NCBI GenBank assembly: GCA_017446125.1 | Contig: JAFSRL010000231.1 | Location: 1 to 11,602 of the forward strand | Direction of reading: 5' to 3' | Source: Lachnospiraceae bacterium | GTDB taxonomy: Bacteria > Bacillota > Clostridia > Lachnospirales > Lachnospiraceae | DNA: 11,602 bases | Shown here: positions 6,002 through 11,602 of the stretch, in pieces | How the letters are laid out: every line of letters starts with the position of its first letter | Numbering within the stretch: the first letter of the stretch is position 1 | Notes under the pieces: generated by a model | What the model was told of the DNA's origin: nothing | Databases searched by the model: none | What the model saw: only the letters and a program-made list of their open reading frames with translations | Translations under genes and position numbers: made by a program

Positions 6002-7681
6002 TTACTTCGCCATGCGTCTGCGTGTAACCAACACCACGCCCGCGCCAATCATCAAAGCCGCGCCGATCACATAGAAGATGGTCGTGCCGATGCCGCCGGT
6101 CTCCGGAAGCTCAACACCCTTGTTGTTCTCAATCTCTACGCCTTCGAAGCCTGCCGGCTGGCTGCCCGGGATGGGAGCGTGTGCCGGTGCGCCGTCATCA
6201 ATGCTGCGCATCGTGCTGATTAAGGCATTGTTTGCGCCGTTGTGGCCGTTGTTCGTGTTCGCGATGATTTCAACCTTGACTTCCTTCTTCATTAAGTTGT
6301 AGCCGGTGGGCGCCTTGGTTTCCTTTAAGTAGTACACGCCCTCGTCAAGACCGATGACGCCGAAGAGGCCGTTCGCGTCAGACGTTAAGATGGAAGCGCC
6401 CGCGTTGCGGTAGTACGCCGTTAAGTCCGCTGTGCCTGCCGGTGCGTCCGGAATCGCGATCCACTTCTGAACCTTGCTATTCGCGTCAACCACAACATAT
6501 TCCTTCGTGTTGTTTGCGCCCGGACGATAGAATACGAATTCCGCGTCCTTTAACTTCAACTGCGCGTCTTCAGAGTCTGTCTTTTCCGCATCCAGCTCAT
6601 AGGTGAAGACAACGACTTCGTCCCAAGGGGTTTCCTTGGTGGGTTCGCCCTGTACGTTCGGGTTATTGCCGTAGCGGAGCTTACTCTTGTTGCGGTTGCC
6701 CGGACGGCCGATGATTGCATTTTCATTCAGTGTCGCATTGAAACGGACCACAATCTTCTCGCCGATTTCTTCCGGTTTTAAGGTAGTTACCAAATCATTG
6801 ATGATGACATTGAACTGATCATAGGTCGTTGTCGCTGCGCGCATAACGGTATAGTCCGTGCCTTTTACCAGAACTCTCTTTACCTTTTCAATGTCGTTCT
6901 TGTCGCGGATGGCAACCTCGATGCTGTCCTCATCCAGCGTGAACGCGCGGTCCATCTGGTCGACAAACTCATAGTAGTAGCTCTTCATGCCGTTGAAGTT
7001 CGGCACGGTGGAGATGATTTCGAACGGAACCACATCGTTGATGTTGTAGTCCGCAACATCATTGTAGCCTGTCCCCCAGGTCTGTCTCTCGGTCTCGGTT
7101 GCCAGATAGTTCGTGGTCTGGTTCTCGACAACCTTCTTCTCCTGGGTCGGAACATCCGTCTTGATGGCAATCTTTGCCGCCTGGTCAACAACAACCAGTG
7201 CATACTTGGAGTCACGGTTTGCCGCAACCGCAAGACCGCTCACATCCTGTACAAAGTAGTAGCCGGATTCCTTCACATCGATTGTGTAGGGGCTGGCCTG
7301 CTGCGTGCTGGTGCCCGCAACGGTCCCCAGTGCCTTTGCCACCGCCGCAGCAACCTGCTGCATGGTCTTTGTGTCATTCTGCTCTTTGGCAAGCGCCTCG
7401 ACGAAGGTCTCCGCGTCCGTCACGGCATCAAAGCCCGCGATCTTATTGAGCTCAGGAAGGAACGCAGCGACATTCACGCCGTCTCCCCATGCCACGTTCG
7501 CGAACGTGGTCTTGCCGTTTTCCGTAACCACATCACCCTTGATGACCTGATACGCCTCATACTTTAAGGGCGGATCCTGTGTGTTCTCAATCGTGATGGT
7601 TGCCGCGCCGGCGGTGATCGCCATTGCCATCACCATCATGGCCGCAAGCATGAAACTTACGATTCTTCTCATTTTTTTCAT
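6002..7681 (-). CDS. Major (shaft) pilin, isopeptide-forming fimbrial protein, LPETG
   Basis: A 559-residue pilin. It has a signal peptide (1-27, ending ITAGAA), an N-terminal domain (~28-175), then DVPTQEKKV (176-184). There a lysine (182 or 183) sits where shaft pilins carry the pilin-motif lysine used for polymerisation. A fimbrial isopeptide domain spans ~185-360, and a C-terminal Cna_B/SpaA-like domain from ~362 to 475 has LKETKAPTGY (Glu454 as the expected isopeptide catalyst). Sorting signal LPETG (525-529), TM (~533-552) and RRRMAK tail follow. Size and order match the FimA/SpaA/RrgB-type backbone family. It is the second gene of the operon, starting 19 nt after the tip adhesin stop, with purine-rich AAAGGGAAGAG upstream of the ATG. 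Subunits are secreted and polymerised by the class C sortase. A second ATG at codon 4 is possible, but the first keeps the usual MKK start. Confidence 0.95.
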   Translation of the reverse strand: MKKMRRIVSFMLAAMMVMAMAITAGAATITIENTQDPPLKYEAYQVIKGDVVTENGKTTFANVAWGDGVNVAAFLPELNKIAGFDAVTDAETFVEALAKEQNDTKTMQQVAAAVAKALGTVAGTSTQQASPYTIDVKESGYYFVQDVSGLAVAANRDSKYALVVVDQAAKIAIKTDVPTQEKKVVENQTTNYLATETERQTWGTGYNDVADYNINDVVPFEIISTVPNFNGMKSYYYEFVDQMDRAFTLDEDSIEVAIRDKNDIEKVKRVLVKGTDYTVMRAATTTYDQFNVIINDLVTTLKPEEIGEKIVVRFNATLNENAIIGRPGNRNKSKLRYGNNPNVQGEPTKETPWDEVVVFTYELDAEKTDSEDAQLKLKDAEFVFYRPGANNTKEYVVVDANSKVQKWIAIPDAPAGTADLTAYYRNAGASILTSDANGLFGVIGLDEGVYYLKETKAPTGYNLMKKEVKVEIIANTNNGHNGANNALISTMRSIDDGAPAHAPIPGSQPAGFEGVEIENNKGVELPETGGIGTTIFYVIGAALMIGAGVVLVTRRRMAK

Positions 7682-7700
7682 TGCTCTTCCCTTTCCTTTC

Positions 7701-10700
7701 TTACTTCTTTACAAAACGGTTTGTGTGGAACTGTTTCGTAGTATGTTGGTTGGTTACTATATAGAACAGCACAGCCATGCAAATGAGCATCAGTCCTGCT
7801 GTTGTATATCCTCTTGTTCCCGTACCGCCCGTCTCCGGTAAGGTGTAGACGACGCGTTCGTTCGGCATGGAGATGGCAAGCGTCCTGGGGTTGTACTGAT
7901 AGTACTGCGGTCCCGTGTCCTTGCCGCCTGCGCTTGTTCCCGGGTTGTACAGCTTCAGTTCATAGACACCTGCGCTGTTTACAAACACGGAGAAGATTGC
8001 CATGGGCGGGTTGTTGGGGTCAACCGGTTTGTAACCCTTGGGCGCCTTTGTCTCCACCAGGACATACGTCTTATAAGGAACAATGTCGTTAATGAAGATT
8101 GCGCCGTCGCCCGCTCTCGAGGTATAGGGTCCTCCCACCTTCTTCAAGTTCATGGCAACGCCGTCGCCTTCACTTAAGTAGAGTTCAAACTCCGCGCCCT
8201 CTAAGGCTGCCCACGGGGATTGTCCGTCATACTTGTACACGATGATGTCCGTCGTGTCCAGAACGTTCACTAAGCGTACCACCCAGATGCCGTTCTCATA
8301 CACAGCCTTTACCGGCAACGTATTGTTGTTCTTCCACCCGGCAGGCACCTCAACCTCCGCCACGGAATAAACGATGCCCTTTGTGGGATAGACCGTCCAT
8401 GTATGCTTATAACCGGTCTCCTTACGCAGGTATACCTCCTTCGCAGCTGCACCGCCCTGCACATACAAGTGCCACAGGTTTTCCGGAACTGCCGTGCCGT
8501 CTTCCTTTGTGATGGAAAGACGTACCTTGATATACTCCGGCAGGTTCTCCGTTACGGCATTGCCCTGCGCGTCCTTCCATTCCTTGATGACAACGAGGCT
8601 CGAGTCCTTGCCGTTGTTTGTCACGGTGACCGTCGGGACATCCGCGTCCATATCCGGATAGGCATAGTAGTTACCGTCGCCGAACGGATACTGCGGCGCG
8701 GGGTCGTAGGTGATGCCGAACTCATCACTGACATCGTTTCCTTCCCCGTCATAGACCGCAATCTCGCGAACCAGGTACTGGATCTTATTGCCGTTCGCGT
8801 CAACCTTGGGCAGGTTGTTGAAGGTCACGCTCCAGTTGTTCGCCTTTGTCAACTCCGCAATGGTATCTGTATACCCGCCCGCATAGGAAGGCGTGGTGGT
8901 TGTTAAATCAACCTTGTAGGTGCCGGTCACGTTTAAGCCGCTTGCGGTCGTGGTATCCTGCCGTCCCGTGATGAGCACCGGTGTCTTCCAGCCGTTGCCG
9001 TTGTTGACGTTCGGACCCTTGTCAATTCTGGCGAAGAGCTGTACCACTGCCTTGTAGTCATCCGTCTTGCCGTCCGGAACGCCGGCCCACTTTTTGATGA
9101 CCTTAACGAGCGTATCCTCCTCTTCCTGCTCCTCATTGACTGCCGTGAAGATGAGCTTGTTGCTGCCGCCGTCCGTAATCATTCCGACATATTCATAGCC
9201 GTCCGGCACCTTTGTTTCTACCACCGAATAGGTATAGACATTGCCGTTCTGGTCCGTTACGGGCAGGTTCGTCCAGGAATACGCCTGTCCGGAAGCAGTC
9301 AGTGTCACGGGGTTCGCAACCCCTGTCACGATTTCCGGAAGGCCGCCCTTTACCTGTCGGTAAAGCGTCACCTCCACAGTCTTGCCCTGCGGCCAGATAG
9401 TCAAAACGTTGCCGTTTTTGTCCTTCCACTGCTTTTCAATTCTTACCTCAATCTTCGTATCTTCCTTGCCCTGGTACTCCCAGTGCAGCTTGACGGGGGT
9501 TGTCCCCACCTGTGCGGCAATGACGTCCTGACGGCTGCCGGTGGTGTTCTGGAAATACCAAACCTGCGCCGTTCCGCTGCCCGTGCCGTTGAAGTCTAAT
9601 GTGAAGTGATCTGTCTTTGCGACGTTCGTCATGGTCGCGGTGAAGCTGCCGTTTCCATTAATTGTGACATTCACCGTACGGTTCTTTGTTGTATTCCTAA
9701 GGGTGCCGGTCACGCCGCTTGCGGTGGAAAGGGTTCCTGTCACGGTGACCGTTGTGCCGTTGAACGCAATGTCCGGCCCCGCCGTAAAGCTTAAGGAGCC
9801 GGTCGCGGCGGCGGTTCCGGGCTGATAGGAAAGCAGACGCTGCATAAGCGTTTTCGCCACATTCGGACGCATCCCGTCAAACGTATCCGCAACGACGGAG
9901 GCGCTGCCGTGCCGGATGGACCAGACCGCTGCCTGTACTGCCGTAACCGCTTCGTTCGCCGTGATGTTATAGCCGCTCATCCCCAAGTTTGTTTCCATCT
10001 CTTTTAAGGAAACATACGGGTAGGCGGTCGACATCATGTTTTTGTACTGCGTCTTCTGCGCCGCCGTTAAGCCCGGCGCGCTGTCAATGTCATATTTCGT
10101 GAAATTGCCGCCGCTGCTGCCGTATTGCGGATGACTCTGGCTTGCATTCGCACAATACGCGTCCAGATAATTCGCCGTTTTCGGATCAAAATCAACTCTT
10201 CCCACGTTGCTGAACGGTTCCGGACTTAATGTCGTCTGGGAGCTGGCCGCGATAACCCATAATACGGCGATGTGATTTTTGCCCTGAGCGCTGATGACAC
10301 GCTCAAAATCCGTTGCAACGTCACCGGTAACCGTTCCCCAGGCGCCCGCACCAAAGTCCACGCTCGTATTGTTCATTCCGCTGGAATGCATGCCGCGCCG
10401 CAGGGTCCACTGTCCCGCAGGCAGGGGCGTCACGCTCCCCGTCGAAGCATCCACCGTAATATAACCGGTTCTCGACGCGCTGCCGTTCACAACGCTTGCC
10501 GTGAGCGCCATGTTACCGGAAACGGGATTCAACAGATAACCGGTCGTACTCACGCGTCCGGAGGACTCGTTGTAGCGTCCGCTTAAGACCTTTTCATAGG
10601 TCACGCGCAGCTTCCAGGTGCCCTTATCGTTTATAATCTCGAGGTTGATCAGGTTGCCTCGCTCGTCATAGCTGCGGTTGCTTAAGTGGTTATAGCTTAA

Positions 10701-11602
10701 GCCCGCAGGTAGCGCAATCTCGTAATAGTCGCCGTCGGAGAGATAGAGCCTTGCGCTCTTCCAGCTCCAGGAAAGATTGATGGTCACCGGATCCTCGCGG
10801 CCCACCTTCACATAATTGTTATAGGAAATCTGTCCGTTCTCGTAGCCGTTAATTTTGTACTCCGTGATTTGGACATCCGTTAAGCGGTCTGCGGTATCTT
10901 CCAATACATTAATCGCGCCGTAACGGTTCGACACGGACTGACCATTGATTGTAACGGCGGGTGTATAGGTGCCGGTCCGGTTGAAGTTCACGTTCGCAAA
11001 CTTCACCGCGGTCCACTGGAACGCGTTGCCCGTAACGGGGCGTGTCAGCTTCCCTGCCGCGTTTAAGTCCGCGGCCGCCTGCGTAAAGACAAAGGTCAGA
11101 ACATTGTTGCTGATTGTATAATCCACAAGCGAGGTTCCCACAGGCCATGTCCGGCCGGACGCGCCCGTCACCGCCTCGTCCAAATCATAGGTGCCCTCAC
11201 CGTTCGGGAAGTTCATCTCCGAAGGCAGGGTCACGGTCACATAGTCGCCCGCTTTCTTTATCTCTCTTGCATCATTTACACGCCAGCCGATTTCAACGAT
11301 GAGCGAATCACTCATATATACATTGCTTGCGGGATTTCCGAACGCGTCATAAACGCGCATCGCCACGGGCACCGCCGAAGAAATCTGGCTCCCGTTTGCA
11401 GGCTGTCCCAGCAATGCAGCTCTGGGTGCCGCCTTCATCATACGGGTGCTTAAGGTCGCGTTTGTTTCCGCGCCTTCGATGGTCAACGAATCCGTGACGG
11501 TTTCTGTGGTTGTTTCGATTTCTGTTGCGGTCGGCGCAAGCGCCACCGGATCGTCGACGATGTCGACGGCTTCGGGGGCGGTGGTGACTGCCTCGGGGGT
11601 GG
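7701..11602 (-). CDS. Giant thioester-domain tip adhesin, LPETG-anchored (N-terminus beyond right edge)
   Basis: The frame is open from the right edge to TAA at 7703-7701. GTG at 11546 is internal, since in-frame coding (PEAVTTAPEAVD) continues upstream. Residues counted from that GTG: Thr-rich linker 1-55; Ig-like domain 59-217 (KKAGDYVTVTLPS); Ig-like domain 223-368; thioester domain ~375-575 with Cys465 (DAYCAN) and Gln538 (AVQAAVW); a beta domain 583-690; Cna_B repeats ~697-805, 812-980 and 983-1097, each opening with a lysine-aromatic motif (EKQW, KKW, KEW); a SpaA-like domain 1099-1205 with VETKAPKGY; LPETG 1236-1240; TM ~1247-1265; and a longish basic tail. Thioester domains of this family attach covalently to host amines, and Cna_B domains form stalks stiffened by isopeptide bonds, so this is the likely fibre tip. 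It is the furthest-upstream gene seen of the operon, 19 nt before the major pilin. It is paralogous to the left-hand adhesin. Confidence 0.95.
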   Translation of the reverse strand, partial: TPEAVTTAPEAVDIVDDPVALAPTATEIETTTETVTDSLTIEGAETNATLSTRMMKAAPRAALLGQPANGSQISSAVPVAMRVYDAFGNPASNVYMSDSLIVEIGWRVNDAREIKKAGDYVTVTLPSEMNFPNGEGTYDLDEAVTGASGRTWPVGTSLVDYTISNNVLTFVFTQAAADLNAAGKLTRPVTGNAFQWTAVKFANVNFNRTGTYTPAVTINGQSVSNRYGAINVLEDTADRLTDVQITEYKINGYENGQISYNNYVKVGREDPVTINLSWSWKSARLYLSDGDYYEIALPAGLSYNHLSNRSYDERGNLINLEIINDKGTWKLRVTYEKVLSGRYNESSGRVSTTGYLLNPVSGNMALTASVVNGSASRTGYITVDASTGSVTPLPAGQWTLRRGMHSSGMNNTSVDFGAGAWGTVTGDVATDFERVISAQGKNHIAVLWVIAASSQTTLSPEPFSNVGRVDFDPKTANYLDAYCANASQSHPQYGSSGGNFTKYDIDSAPGLTAAQKTQYKNMMSTAYPYVSLKEMETNLGMSGYNITANEAVTAVQAAVWSIRHGSASVVADTFDGMRPNVAKTLMQRLLSYQPGTAAATGSLSFTAGPDIAFNGTTVTVTGTLSTASGVTGTLRNTTKNRTVNVTINGNGSFTATMTNVAKTDHFTLDFNGTGSGTAQVWYFQNTTGSRQDVIAAQVGTTPVKLHWEYQGKEDTKIEVRIEKQWKDKNGNVLTIWPQGKTVEVTLYRQVKGGLPEIVTGVANPVTLTASGQAYSWTNLPVTDQNGNVYTYSVVETKVPDGYEYVGMITDGGSNKLIFTAVNEEQEEEDTLVKVIKKWAGVPDGKTDDYKAVVQLFARIDKGPNVNNGNGWKTPVLITGRQDTTTASGLNVTGTYKVDLTTTTPSYAGGYTDTIAELTKANNWSVTFNNLPKVDANGNKIQYLVREIAVYDGEGNDVSDEFGITYDPAPQYPFGDGNYYAYPDMDADVPTVTVTNNGKDSSLVVIKEWKDAQGNAVTENLPEYIKVRLSITKEDGTAVPENLWHLYVQGGAAAKEVYLRKETGYKHTWTVYPTKGIVYSVAEVEVPAGWKNNNTLPVKAVYENGIWVVRLVNVLDTTDIIVYKYDGQSPWAALEGAEFELYLSEGDGVAMNLKKVGGPYTSRAGDGAIFINDIVPYKTYVLVETKAPKGYKPVDPNNPPMAIFSVFVNSAGVYELKLYNPGTSAGGKDTGPQYYQYNPRTLAISMPNERVVYTLPETGGTGTRGYTTAGLMLICMAVLFYIVTNQHTTKQFHTNRFVKK

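Noticed and set aside
11544..11546. GTG as the true start of the right-hand adhesin
   Set aside because: There is no signal peptide after it, and the frame stays open upstream to the window edge with the same linker repeats seen in the paralogue.

Overview
The window is part of a cell-surface pilus locus from a low-to-moderate GC Gram-positive bacterium. It is most likely a Clostridia member (a gut or rumen Lachnospiraceae- or Oscillospiraceae-type genome); that placement is inferred from protein style, not proven. Diagnostic content: LPXTG/LPQTG sorting signals, Cna_B/SpaA-type isopeptide domains, Cys-Gln thioester domains, a class C pilin sortase, and a consensus sigma-A promoter. All genes lie on the minus strand, so transcription runs from right to left.

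Layout in transcription order: (1) 11602-7701, most of a giant tip adhesin (its N-terminus is off the right edge) with two Ig-like domains, a thioester domain, Cna_B repeats and LPETG; (2) 7681-6002, the shaft (major) pilin with LPETG; (3) a 5840-6001 spacer with a perfect 10-bp-stem hairpin at 5926-5954; (4) 5839-5675, a 54-residue small protein of unknown function that is easily missed; (5) 5668-4538, a minor, probably basal pilin with a proline-rich tail and LPQTG; (6) 4541-3711, a class C pilin-polymerising sortase that overlaps the previous gene by ATGA; (7) 3679-3062, a second, unusual sortase; (8) 2811-3061, an intergenic region with a T-tract, a sigma-A promoter preceded by 9-bp direct repeats, and a leader of roughly 140 nt; (9) 2810-1, the N-terminal 936 codons of a second giant thioester adhesin, paralogous to the first and running off the left edge.

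Working model: the right-hand adhesin caps a fibre of the major pilin polymerised by the class C sortase. The LPQTG pilin would be the wall-proximal base, and the second sortase may assist assembly or anchor the base. The second adhesin has its own promoter and resembles the first gene of a second tandem pilus cluster, which would give the cell two alternative adhesive fibres.

Most unusual observations: three copies (two direct, one inverted) of a 46-bp double-hairpin element with compensatory stem changes, embedded in frame in the linker of the second adhesin (2314-2536); the small uncharacterised protein wedged between the two pilin genes; and the second sortase, which has a shortened Cys-Arg loop.
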